From Candidatus Devosia phytovorans (GTDB taxonomy: Bacteria > Pseudomonadota > Alphaproteobacteria > Rhizobiales > Devosiaceae), in contig CP119312.1 in NCBI GenBank assembly GCA_029202405.1, forward strand, positions 2,175,001-2,239,000: a DNA stretch of 64,000 nucleotides, read 5' to 3'. Below, piece by piece: positions 53,410 through 63,417 of this stretch. Position 1 is the stretch's first letter. Every line of letters begins with the position of its first letter. A program made the translations under genes and the position numbers. Below the pieces are notes generated by a model, which saw nothing but the letters and a program-made list of their open reading frames with translations, was not told the DNA's origin and ran no database searches.

Positions 53410-54705
53410 ATGGCACGGCATCGCGTGGTTATCGTCGGCAGTGGTTTTGGTGGCCTGGCGGCAGCGCAGGCGCTGTCCGGCGCAGAGGTCGAGGTGACGC
53501 TGATCGATCGGCGCAACCACCACCTGTTCCAGCCCCTGCTCTATCAGGTCGCGACCGCTTCGCTAAGCCCGTCGGAAATCGCCTGGCCGATCCGCCATAT
53601 CCTGCGCAAACGCGATGACGTCACGACGCTGCTGGCGACCGTGGCGGGCGTCGATGTCGACAGTAAAAGCGTCTTGCTGGAGAACGATAGCCGCGTTCCC
53701 TATGACAGCCTGATCCTCGCGACCGGCGCGCGGCATGCCTATTTCGGACATGACGAATGGGAACAATTCGCCCCAGGCCTCAAGACGCTGGAGGATGCGA
53801 CGACGATCCGCCGCAAGCTGCTGCTGGCCTTCGAGGCGGCGGAGCGCGAGCCCGATCCGGTCAAGCGCCGGGCGCTGCTGACCTTTGTCATCATCGGTGC
53901 CGGCCCGACGGGCGTCGAGCTTGCAGGGGCGATCAGCGAGCTGGCGCGGGTCACGCTCAAAGGCGAATTCCGCCATTCGGACCCGGCAGCGGCGCGGGTC
54001 GTGCTGGTGGAAGCAGCCAACAAGGTTTTGGGCAATTTCCGGCCGGAACTGTCGGACTATAGTCTTGGTGCCCTCAAGGGACTGGGGGTCGAGGTGATCC
54101 TCGGGCAGCCGGTGACGACGATCGACAAGGACGGGCTGGTCTATGGCGAGACGCGGCTCGATGCCGAATGTGTCATCTGGGCGGCGGGGGTGCAGGCGTC
54201 GCCGGCGGCAGAATGGCTGGGTGTCGAGGCTGACCGGGCCGGGCGCGTGAAGGTTCTGCCAGACCTGACGGTGCCCGAGCATCCCGAGATTTTCGTGGTC
54301 GGCGATACGGCGACGATCAACAAGGCCGATGGCAAGCCGGTGCCTGGGGTTGGCGATGCGGCCAAGCAGGCGGGCAAGCATGCTGCACGACTTCTGGTGA
54401 AACGTCTTGAGGGTGACGTTACGCCTAGCCCATTTCACTACAATCACGCGGGGGACCTGGCGACCATCGGCAAGCGTGCGGCGGTGATTGACTTTGGCTG
54501 GCTGCAACTCAAGGGCGGGCTCGCCTGGTGGGTGTGGGGCATTGCCCATATCTATTTCCTGATCGACATCAAGAACCGCCTGTCGGTGGCGATGAGCTGG
54601 CTGTGGATCTATCTCAGCGGCCAGCGCAGCGCCCGGCTGATCACCCAGGGCAGCGCGGAAAAGAAAGCGCCGATCAAGGAAGTGACGGAGAACCCGAAGA
54701 GTTGA
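53410..54705 (+). CDS. ndh: Type II NADH dehydrogenase (NDH-2)
   Basis: Single-subunit, non-proton-pumping NADH:quinone oxidoreductase on the cytoplasmic face of the membrane. The 431-residue flavoprotein has RVVIVGSGFGGLAAAQALSG (FAD), NHHLFQPLLYQVATASLSPSEIA, FVIIGAGPTGVELAGAISEL (NADH), ECVIWAAGVQASP and IFVVGDTATI, with AAKQAGKHAARLL. The C-terminal membrane-association region is hydrophobic and aromatic (GLAWWVWGIAHIYFLIDIKNR). AGGAG lies before ATG 53410. ccdAB follows after 46 bp. Confidence 0.93.
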   Translation: MARHRVVIVGSGFGGLAAAQALSGAEVEVTLIDRRNHHLFQPLLYQVATASLSPSEIAWPIRHILRKRDDVTTLLATVAGVDVDSKSVLLENDSRVPYDSLILATGARHAYFGHDEWEQFAPGLKTLEDATTIRRKLLLAFEAAEREPDPVKRRALLTFVIIGAGPTGVELAGAISELARVTLKGEFRHSDPAAARVVLVEAANKVLGNFRPELSDYSLGALKGLGVEVILGQPVTTIDKDGLVYGETRLDAECVIWAAGVQASPAAEWLGVEADRAGRVKVLPDLTVPEHPEIFVVGDTATINKADGKPVPGVGDAAKQAGKHAARLLVKRLEGDVTPSPFHYNHAGDLATIGKRAAVIDFGWLQLKGGLAWWVWGIAHIYFLIDIKNRLSVAMSWLWIYLSGQRSARLITQGSAEKKAPIKEVTENPKS

Positions 54706-54751
54706 TGGGGTGACGGGCGGGGATTATGATGGCGGAGAACAGGAGGCTGCG

Positions 54752-54976
54752 ATGGCCAATGCTCTGCCCAAAACGCCCCGCCTAACGCGCGACGACTATT
54801 TGAGAATTCTCGACCTGCCGTCGAAAGCGTTCCGCGACGCAAAGGCGAGCATGTCGGAAGCGGAAGTCGTTGAAATGCGCAAAGTCTGGCTGGAGGACAG
54901 CAAAGAGGCGATCGCGGACTATAATCGCCATGTCGAAGAGCATGGGCTCCCGCTTGAGAAGTATCGGTTGTTCTGA
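54752..54976 (+). CDS. ccdA: CcdA-like antitoxin
   Basis: A 74-residue antitoxin. The C-terminal part, VWLEDSKEAIADYNRHVEEHGLPLEKYRLF (quoted in part: EAIADYNRHVEEHGLPL), matches the CcdA tail that inhibits CcdB. The N-terminal half (TRDDYLRILDLPSKAFRDAKA) is not the usual ribbon-helix-helix of F-plasmid CcdA, so the DNA-binding part may be different. AGGAGG precedes ATG 54752; a longer frame from 54710 is less likely. The stop shares a base with the start of ccdB. Confidence 0.82.
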   Translation: MANALPKTPRLTRDDYLRILDLPSKAFRDAKASMSEAEVVEMRKVWLEDSKEAIADYNRHVEEHGLPLEKYRLF

Positions 54977-55269
54977 TGGCGCGGTACGATGTCTTTCGAC
55001 TGGGTGATGGCCTGGTGGTAGATGTCCAAACCAACTATTTATCCGACATCGTCAGCCGCCTCGTCGTTCCACTGGAACCACTGCAGAATACGGCGCGACG
55101 TACGCGGCGGCTAAACCCGATCCTGCAATTTGACGGCGGATCGTATGTGCTGTTGCCACAGCAGATGGCTTCGGTGTCCATCAGAATACTCACGCACCGT
55201 CTCGGATCGATCGCCGAATATCACGATGACATCATGGACGCCATCGACGTGCTGCTGACTGGCTTCTAG
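54976..55269 (+). CDS. ccdB: CcdB-like toxin
   Basis: A 97-residue toxin of the CcdB family, which traps DNA gyrase: RYDVFRLGDGLVVDVQTNYLSD, RLVVPLEPLQNTARRTRRLNPIL, FDGGSYVLLPQQMASV and IMDAIDVLLTGF at the C-terminus. The final Ile-Asp-(Val)-Leu-Leu-x-Gly-Phe resembles the gyrase-contacting C-terminal residues of CcdB. It is translationally coupled to ccdA by a one-base overlap, and converges on the EamA transporter with a 4-bp overlap. Confidence 0.88.
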   Translation: MARYDVFRLGDGLVVDVQTNYLSDIVSRLVVPLEPLQNTARRTRRLNPILQFDGGSYVLLPQQMASVSIRILTHRLGSIAEYHDDIMDAIDVLLTGF

Positions 55270-56174
55270 CCCTCTGCGACCTCCACTGCCGTGGTCTGCT
55301 TGTGCAGGGCCCGTTCTCGGAGCCAGATGTAGAGGCCGCTGGCCATGACTACGGGGGCGCCGAGGAAGAACCAGAGGTCGGGGGGCTGCTGGAAGATGAG
55401 CCAGCTGGAGAGGGCGAAGAACAGGATCTGCGCGTAGGAGAAGGGCGCCAGGGCCGAGGCGGGTGCAAAATTGTGCGCTACGGTGATGAACTGGTGGCCG
55501 GTGAAGCCAATGATGCCGATGAGCGACAGCACCAGCCAGTCGGCCGGCGTGCTCGGCCAGACCCAGTTCGCCAAAGCCAGGGGCGCTAGGACCAGCGTGG
55601 GAAGCGCGGCGCCATAGAATTGCTGGGTGCCGGCGGAGTCGACGCCGGCGAGGCGCCGGGTCAGCATGGCGTAGCAGGCGTAGGAGGTGGCGCCGCCCAG
55701 CGACAGCAGGGTCGCCGGGTGAAAGACTTCGGTGCCGGGACGGACGATGATCAGCACGCCGATGAAACCGATGGCGATGGCCGTCCAGCGGCGCCAACCG
55801 ACCACTTCGCGCAGGAAGAAGACCGACAGCGCGGTGATGATCAGGGGAATGGTAAAGCCGATGGCGCCGGTGACGGTCAGCGGGAGGTAGCGCACGGCGG
55901 TGAAATTGCAGAGGGTAGAGCCGAGCAGCGCCAGGGCGCGGAGAAATTCGAGCTTCGGGCTTTTGGTGCGCAGCAGGGAGAGCCCCTTGCTCGGCAGGTT
56001 GATGGCGGCGGCCAGGCCGAAATGGACGGCATAGCGGACGAAAATGACCTGGAAGGCGGGAATGCCGACGAGGCCGAGCCATTTGGCGGAGCTGTCGAGG
56101 CAAACGAAAAGGAAATAGGCGGCAATGGCGAGGCCGATGCCCAGAAGGCGGCGCTCGAGCGGGGCGGTGGTCAT
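55266..56174 (-). CDS. EamA-family (DMT) transporter
   Basis: A 302-residue inner-membrane protein with ten predicted helices in two EamA repeats: GIGLAIAAYFLFVCLDSSAKWLG at the front and SLGGATSYACYAMLTRRLAG opening the second repeat. Members export amino acids, nucleotide or sugar metabolites; the substrate is unknown. The first residues, MTTAPLERRLLGIG, set the start at 56174. It converges on ccdB with a 4-bp overlap, and follows the beta-mannosidase gene on the same strand after a 98-bp gap containing a hairpin. Confidence 0.9.
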   Translation of the reverse strand: MTTAPLERRLLGIGLAIAAYFLFVCLDSSAKWLGLVGIPAFQVIFVRYAVHFGLAAAINLPSKGLSLLRTKSPKLEFLRALALLGSTLCNFTAVRYLPLTVTGAIGFTIPLIITALSVFFLREVVGWRRWTAIAIGFIGVLIIVRPGTEVFHPATLLSLGGATSYACYAMLTRRLAGVDSAGTQQFYGAALPTLVLAPLALANWVWPSTPADWLVLSLIGIIGFTGHQFITVAHNFAPASALAPFSYAQILFFALSSWLIFQQPPDLWFFLGAPVVMASGLYIWLRERALHKQTTAVEVAEG

Positions 56175-56226
56175 GATCAGTCCGTCTGGCCGCCAGTGTG
56201 CGACCTCTTCCCATGAGCCCGAGCGG

Positions 56227-56259
56227 CACCGCCCCTGTCAACCGCAGGGGCGGTGGTTT
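56227..56259. terminator. Terminator-like hairpin between beta-mannosidase and the EamA gene
   Basis: CACCGCCCCTG (56227-56237) and CAGGGGCGGTG (56245-56255) make a perfect 11-bp stem with a 7-nt loop. A GTTTT tail follows on the plus strand; on the minus strand the stem is preceded by AAAAC. It lies 17 bp after the beta-mannosidase stop, but the T tract is on the opposite strand, so it may be bidirectional or weak. Confidence 0.55.
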
Positions 56260-56272
56260 TCGTCCGCTGGGA

Positions 56273-58792
56273 TCAGAAAGTTTCCGACAGGTTGCGGACC
56301 TTGAGCGAGCGTACCAGTTCGGCCGGCGACGGGGTGGCACCATGGCGTGGAGTGAAGGTCAGCTCGGTCTGGCGACCGGGCAGAAGCGTCACGGCATTGT
56401 CGGAGAAATAGCCCGGAATATCGACCGTGGCGGTGACAAAGAGCGCCGGCTGGTCGCTGGTGAGGGTCAGGACGAGTTGACCATCGACATCTGACCAGGC
56501 AGCTCGCACCTTGGGCTGGACCAGTTCATAGGCCTTGTAGGGTTTCGGGACATAGTCGTTTTCTCCAAGCAGCCTGCCCTTGGCGTCGCGCCAGGAGAAG
56601 AAGAGGAACTCGTCTTCGCCAAGGTCGGCGAAAGGCAGTTCGGCCAGCGTCACGGCGCCGTCGGGGCCAATGGCGCTATTGCCGGTAAAGACCGTTCGCG
56701 TGCCGCCGCCGACCTTTACCGCCAGCACTTCGAGGAAAATGCTGACCGGGCGGCCGGTGTCGTTGATGCCGCGCAGGCGGATCGCGGTGGGCGGGGCGTT
56801 TTCGACCGGAGTGCCGCGCGAATTGGTGGCGATGTCCTCGTGGTGTGGCACGGCGACGACATTGACCGGCAGGAAGAAGCGCTTGGCCATATATTGCAGC
56901 AGCTTCCACTGGCCGCCGTAGTCGAGGCTCGACCAGGAGGCGACCGGCCAGATGTCGTTGATCTGCCAATAGAGCGTGCCCATGCAGCGCGGCTTGGTGG
57001 AGCGCCAGTATTCGATGGCGGTCTTGATGGCGAGGCCCTGCTGGATCTGGCTGAGGAAGACCATCTGGTCGAAATCGCGCGGGAAACGGAAATAGCGCGT
57101 CATGGTTTCGAGGATGCGGGCATTGCCGCCGGCATTGCGCTGGTGATTTTCCATGACCGGGGAGGACGGATTGCGATCCTTTTCCTCGGCGAAACTCTCG
57201 ATGACATTCATAGAGGTGAAGCTCTGGAAGCCGAATTCGGAGGCAAAGCGCGGATTGACCGAGCGATAGGCCTCAAAGCTCTTTGCGGAGTGCCAGACGT
57301 CCCAATAGTGCAGGTCGCCGCGGGTGTCGGAATGCCAGCCGTCGGAGAAGTCCATGTAGCCGAGCGAGGGTGACGAGGGCCAGAAGCGTCGGATGGGATC
57401 TTCATCCTCGACGATATTGCCGAGCATGGAATTGAGGCGGTCGTAATTGGCGATATAGCGGCCCGGATCGGCCTTGGTTTCGGGATACCAGCTGAGCGAG
57501 CCGATGACCTCGTTGTCGCCGCACCATAGCGCGATGCAGGCGTGGTGGCTGAGACGTCGGACCTGCTGAGTGATTTCCTGGCGGACGTTTTCGAGGAAGG
57601 GCCGGTCGGACGGGTAGCTCATGCATGCGAACATGAAGTCGTGCCAGATCAGAATGCCGAGCTCGTCGCAGAGCTCGTAGAAATAATCGGGCTCATACTG
57701 CCCGCCACCCCAGATGCGCAGCATGTTCATGTTCGCCGCCTTGGCGCTTTCGAGCAGGTCGCGGATGACCGTTGGGGTGATGCGGGAGGGGATGGCGTCG
57801 GCGGGGATCCAGTTGGCGCCCATCATGGTGATGTCGCGGCCGTTGATGCGGCATTTGAAGCTGTGGTCGATCTCGTCCGGCTCGACGATCCATTCGAGCT
57901 GCCTGAGGCCGAGCTGGCGGGTGGTCTTTTCGCCTTCGAGGTCGGTCACCAGCTCGTAGAGCGGCTGGGCGCCCTGCCCGGCCGGCCACCAGAGGTTCGG
58001 ATTGTGGATGGTGACAGTGTGGGTGAAGACATTCTCGCCCTTCTGCAGCGAGACCTTATCACTGATAACCTGACCGTCTATCGTGTGGCTCAGTTCAACC
58101 TCACCGTGAGCAAAGGCGAAAAGGCGAGTCTTTATCGAGAGTTCGACCGACTTCTCGCCATGGGCCTGATCGACCTGAACGCTCTCCTGGCGGGCCAGAC
58201 GTGACTTGCGCAGGCTCATGGTGCCGTAGACGCCGATGGGCATGAGGCAGATGCCCCAGTCCCAGCCGGCATGGCAGGCCGCCTTGCGGATAAAGTTCAT
58301 GTGCACGCCGGCCAGACCATTGGTCTGGTAGTTCTTGGTGAAGGGAATCGGGAACGGATGGGCCTCGGCGCGCGCCTTGGCGACGTCGGGCGCGATGTCG
58401 AATTCAATGCGCAGGGTGTTGTCGCCCTCGTGCACCTTGCCGGTGACGTCGATATCGTTGCGCAGGAAGCTGTTCTGGGTTTTCGCCACCACCTCGCCAT
58501 TGAGCAGGATCGTGGCAATGCAATCGACCTCGCTGAGAGTCAGGGTCAGGTAGCCGTCAACATCGGCGGCGCTGGCGGTGAATCTGCGCTCGACGGACCA
58601 GGCCGTCTCGTTGACCCACATGACCTTTTTCTCGTTTTCGCCGAAATATGGATCGGCAATGAGATCGGCCTCGAGCAGCGCGTGATGCACATCGCCCGGC
58701 AGGGCAATGGCTGTGCGGATCTCGCTGGTGGGGGATGACAGGTTGAACTGGCCCGTCAGATCGAGGGCGGAATAGGTGGCTGGCATGGCCAT
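56273..58792 (-). CDS. Beta-mannosidase (glycoside hydrolase family 2)
   Basis: An 839-residue cytoplasmic hydrolase that removes terminal beta-1,4-mannose residues. The order of domains is sugar-binding jelly roll (about 10-190), Ig-like, then the TIM barrel. Catalytic residues are visible: acid/base Glu428 in ALWCGDNEVIGSL and nucleophile Glu519 in ASEFGFQSF. Further landmarks are GWDWGICLMPIGVYGTM, NMLRIWGGGQYEPDYFYELCD and WQINDIWPVASW. A C-terminal beta-sandwich follows. No signal peptide. GAGGAG precedes ATG 58792; the frame extends to 58894. It stands alone, with no mannose transporter or regulator nearby. Confidence 0.93.
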   Translation of the reverse strand: MAMPATYSALDLTGQFNLSSPTSEIRTAIALPGDVHHALLEADLIADPYFGENEKKVMWVNETAWSVERRFTASAADVDGYLTLTLSEVDCIATILLNGEVVAKTQNSFLRNDIDVTGKVHEGDNTLRIEFDIAPDVAKARAEAHPFPIPFTKNYQTNGLAGVHMNFIRKAACHAGWDWGICLMPIGVYGTMSLRKSRLARQESVQVDQAHGEKSVELSIKTRLFAFAHGEVELSHTIDGQVISDKVSLQKGENVFTHTVTIHNPNLWWPAGQGAQPLYELVTDLEGEKTTRQLGLRQLEWIVEPDEIDHSFKCRINGRDITMMGANWIPADAIPSRITPTVIRDLLESAKAANMNMLRIWGGGQYEPDYFYELCDELGILIWHDFMFACMSYPSDRPFLENVRQEITQQVRRLSHHACIALWCGDNEVIGSLSWYPETKADPGRYIANYDRLNSMLGNIVEDEDPIRRFWPSSPSLGYMDFSDGWHSDTRGDLHYWDVWHSAKSFEAYRSVNPRFASEFGFQSFTSMNVIESFAEEKDRNPSSPVMENHQRNAGGNARILETMTRYFRFPRDFDQMVFLSQIQQGLAIKTAIEYWRSTKPRCMGTLYWQINDIWPVASWSSLDYGGQWKLLQYMAKRFFLPVNVVAVPHHEDIATNSRGTPVENAPPTAIRLRGINDTGRPVSIFLEVLAVKVGGGTRTVFTGNSAIGPDGAVTLAELPFADLGEDEFLFFSWRDAKGRLLGENDYVPKPYKAYELVQPKVRAAWSDVDGQLVLTLTSDQPALFVTATVDIPGYFSDNAVTLLPGRQTELTFTPRHGATPSPAELVRSLKVRNLSETF

Positions 58793-59002
58793 AGTCGTCT
58801 CCTCAAGGCACTTTGCGAGGGTGCCCGACTGTATTTGGCGATAATGCGCGGATTGCTGGCGCAATCGATTGCATTGACCTTCTAGCCGGAACATCGGGGC
58901 GTTCCAATGGCATAGCGACCAGAGTTCGGAATTTTTGCATCGTTGCTATAGTGACCGGCGCGGCAATTGATGCAGGAGCACCCATGCAATTTTGCGGTCT
59001 AT

Positions 59003-59041
59003 TAGGGATTTAACCCCTATTTTCTGGCTCTGGAGCCAGAA
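59003..59041 (+). promoter_or_regulatory. Tandem hairpins covering the ribosome-binding site of the GGDEF-EAL gene
   Basis: TAGGG (59003-59007) pairs with CCCTA (59015-59019), and immediately after it TTCTGGCTC (59022-59030) pairs with GAGCCAGAA (59033-59041) across a two-base loop. The start ATG is at 59045. The GGAG (59032-59035) at the expected ribosome-binding distance lies in the loop and 3' arm, so the second hairpin would hide it. Translational control is plausible. Confidence 0.5.
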
Positions 59042-59044
59042 GGC

Positions 59045-61021
59045 ATGACGCGTCTGAAGACTATTCTACGGGTATTTACTGTGCCGGACGATCCCGATCT
59101 GGTGCATGCACAGGCGCGCGCCTTCAGCCGGCAAGTGCCGCTGATGTATGGGATATTGCTCATCAATTCGCTGGTGCTGGCGGCCACGCACAGGAATGCG
59201 CCGGAGCTTTTACGCTTCTATGTTCCCGGCCTGTTGTCACTGGCCAGCATCGCCCGTATCGCCATGTGGTGGCGCGTGCAGGGCAAGCCCATCGATCATG
59301 TCTCGGCACGCCACATGCTGCGCAGCACGACGCGGGTGTCGGGTGCGCTTGGCATCGGCTTTTCGACCTGGGCGCTGAGCCTCTTCCCCTATGGCGATGC
59401 GTTTCAGCAGTCCCATGTCGCCTTCTACATGGCGATGACCAGCATCTGCTGCATGTTCTGCCTGATGCATCTGCGCGGCGCGGCGATCATCGTGGCGCTG
59501 AGCGTCATGCTACCCTTTGCTGCGGTGTTCGCCACGGGTGGCAATGCGGTGTTTGCCGCGCTGGCCTTCAATTTCGTCGTGGTCGTGGTGGCGCTGATGT
59601 GGCTGCTGTTTGGCAATTATCGCGATTTCAGCGCGCTGGTGGCGTCGCGCTTCGACCTCGAGCGCAAGCAGAAGGAAACGCAGCGCCTGTCGGATGACAA
59701 CTACCGGCTGGCCAATGTGGACCCGATGACGGGCCTTGCCAACCGACGCGCTTTCGACCGTCAATTGTCGCTGGCGCTGGAACAGGCCCAGGCCGAAGGC
59801 CGGCAGATCGCGGTGGCCCGGCTCGACCTCGACAGCTTCAAGTCGGTCAATGACATCTTTGGCAAGATTGCCGGCGACCGGGTGCTGGAAGACGTGGCGC
59901 GCCGCATCAATGCGCTGCGCCGCCCCTCGACGCTGGTGGCGCGGCTCGACAATGACAATTTCGCACTGATCATGCTGGAGATGACCAGCGAAGCGGCGAT
60001 GCAGGCCTGTGGCGATGTGCTGACCGCGGCGATGCGGCCAAGCTTCGAGACGCCGCTGGGCATTGTGCATCTGACGGCTTCGGCCGGTTTTGCCGCGTCG
60101 CGGCCGGGCGATACGGCCTATACGCTTTATGACCGCGCCGACTACGTCACCTGGCTGGCCAAGCGCGAGCTGCGCGGCAAGGCGGTGGTCTTTACCGACC
60201 AGCATGCCGCCGACCTCGGCCGGGTGCGCAAGATGGAGCATGCGCTGCATACCTGCGATTTCGAGAGCGAAATCGAGGTGATGTTCCAGCCGCAGTTCGA
60301 CATCGCCCTGAACCGGGCCACAGGCTATGAAGTGCTGGCGCGCTGGAAGAGCCCGGTGCTGGGCCTGGTGTCGCCCGCCGAATTCATCCCCATGGCCGAG
60401 CGGATCGGGGTGATCGGCAAGATCACGCTGGCGGTGTTGCGCCAGGCGCTGGCGGTCTCGGCCAAGCTGCCGCGGTCGCTGCGGCTGTCGGTCAATCTTT
60501 CGGCCAATGACCTGGCCTCGGCAACGACGATCGACGCCATGGTCAAGCTGGTGCAGCGGCACGGCACACCCTGCCGCATCGACTTCGAGATTACCGAAAC
60601 CGCCATCCTGCGCGATCTCGAACAGGCCCATGACGCGCTGCTGCAACTGCTGGCGCTGGGGTCGCGCATCGCGCTCGACGATTTCGGCACCGGCCATTCG
60701 AGCCTTACCCATGTGCAGAAGTTGCCGCTCGACCGGATCAAGGTGGACCGCAGTTTCGTCAACGAGGTGACGGCGGATCCGACCAGCCGGGCGATCATCA
60801 AGACCACGATCGACCTGTGCCGGAACCTGGGGATTTCCTGCGTCTTCGAGGGGATCGAGACCGAGGAACAGCTCGATGCCCTGCTGGGCCTGGGCGGCAC
60901 GGTGATGCAGGGATATCTGTTTGGCCGTCCGGTCAGCGAGGCCGAGATGCTGGAGCAGCTTTCGAGCGATCGCAGCACATGGGAATTCCACCGCAGCCGC
61001 ATGTTCGGGGCGGCGAGTTAG
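59045..61021 (+). CDS. Membrane GGDEF-EAL protein (degenerate GGDEF, likely active EAL phosphodiesterase)
   Basis: A 658-residue signalling protein. Five or six membrane helices (about residues 30-195) are followed by a GGDEF domain (NVDPMTGLANRRAFDRQL, about 220-370) and an EAL domain (about 385-640). The GGDEF signature is replaced by LDNDNF (301-306), which should abolish diguanylate cyclase activity. The EAL motif appears as EVLARW (Glu429), and the other metal and catalytic residues are retained: FEITETAIL, LDDFGTGHSSL (Asp545 and Asp546), IKVDRSFV and FEGIETEEQL. Likely it hydrolyses cyclic di-GMP. A hairpin covers the ribosome-binding site. Confidence 0.92.
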   Translation: MTRLKTILRVFTVPDDPDLVHAQARAFSRQVPLMYGILLINSLVLAATHRNAPELLRFYVPGLLSLASIARIAMWWRVQGKPIDHVSARHMLRSTTRVSGALGIGFSTWALSLFPYGDAFQQSHVAFYMAMTSICCMFCLMHLRGAAIIVALSVMLPFAAVFATGGNAVFAALAFNFVVVVVALMWLLFGNYRDFSALVASRFDLERKQKETQRLSDDNYRLANVDPMTGLANRRAFDRQLSLALEQAQAEGRQIAVARLDLDSFKSVNDIFGKIAGDRVLEDVARRINALRRPSTLVARLDNDNFALIMLEMTSEAAMQACGDVLTAAMRPSFETPLGIVHLTASAGFAASRPGDTAYTLYDRADYVTWLAKRELRGKAVVFTDQHAADLGRVRKMEHALHTCDFESEIEVMFQPQFDIALNRATGYEVLARWKSPVLGLVSPAEFIPMAERIGVIGKITLAVLRQALAVSAKLPRSLRLSVNLSANDLASATTIDAMVKLVQRHGTPCRIDFEITETAILRDLEQAHDALLQLLALGSRIALDDFGTGHSSLTHVQKLPLDRIKVDRSFVNEVTADPTSRAIIKTTIDLCRNLGISCVFEGIETEEQLDALLGLGGTVMQGYLFGRPVSEAEMLEQLSSDRSTWEFHRSRMFGAAS

Positions 61022-61035
61022 GGCAGCGGAGCTCT

Positions 61036-61221
61036 ACCCTCTCCCCTTGAGGGAGAGGGACAGCTTTTCTGCGTTCAGCAGAAAAGCAGGGTGAGGGGTG
61101 CTGCGCTATCCCATGCCCAGAGATAGTCGGATAGCGCAGGACCCCTCATCCCAACCGAAATTCGCTTTCGCGAATTCGGTGCGGCTGCGCCGAGCCACCT
61201 TCTCCCTCAAGGGGAGAGGGT
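61036..61221. repeat. Nested palindromic element with perfect 21-bp terminal inverted repeats
   Basis: A 186-bp intergenic element. Perfect 21-bp arms at 61036-61056 and 61201-61221 (left begins ACCCTCTCCCC) bound it. Inside, GCTTTTCTGC and GCAGAAAAGC (61063-61087) form a 10-bp stem. GAGGGGTGCTGCGCTATCC (61093-61111) pairs with its near-perfect complement in 61129-61147. ACCGAAATTCGC and GCGAATTCGGT form a further stem near 61155-61181. It resembles a miniature inverted-repeat or composite palindromic element. No transposase is present. It lies between the GGDEF-EAL gene and the convergent ABC exporter gene. Confidence 0.8.
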
Positions 61222-61261
61222 TAAGCACCGTGGGTGCGGACAGGTCAGTGCAAAGCCGAAG

Positions 61262-63112
<1,851 letters not shown>

Positions 63113-63417
63113 TGCAGTCACCAGACAGTTGAGCGGTGGATCGCGCCGACACGTCCTGCCCGATCCTCCCGGGAGCAAGACGTCCGGGCCGAGGCGATGC
63201 CGACCGGAGAATGTGGAATTCGCGCTCGATACGCCCAGATTGGCGCAGAGGAGCAGCGTCGCGACCTGTACTTATGCCTCTCCCCAAGGCCAGTCAATTT
63301 GGCGTAGAAGAGGGACCGAAACGGGTGTAGCCCCGTTAGGTTACACGAATGCGGCAAAACTGCTGTTGCGGCAGGGCCACAGACAATTTCAGACCGACGA
63401 TTTTGACGGATCAGTTC
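63113..63417 (+). other. 305-bp divergent intergenic region between the ABC exporter and pepN
   Basis: No protein gene with a credible start is seen. The region must hold the divergent promoters of the exporter (minus) and pepN (plus). One small inverted repeat, AACGGG-N6-CCCGTT (63320-63337), lies 81 bp before the pepN start and could be an operator or part of the leader. Nothing else stands out. Confidence 0.5.
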
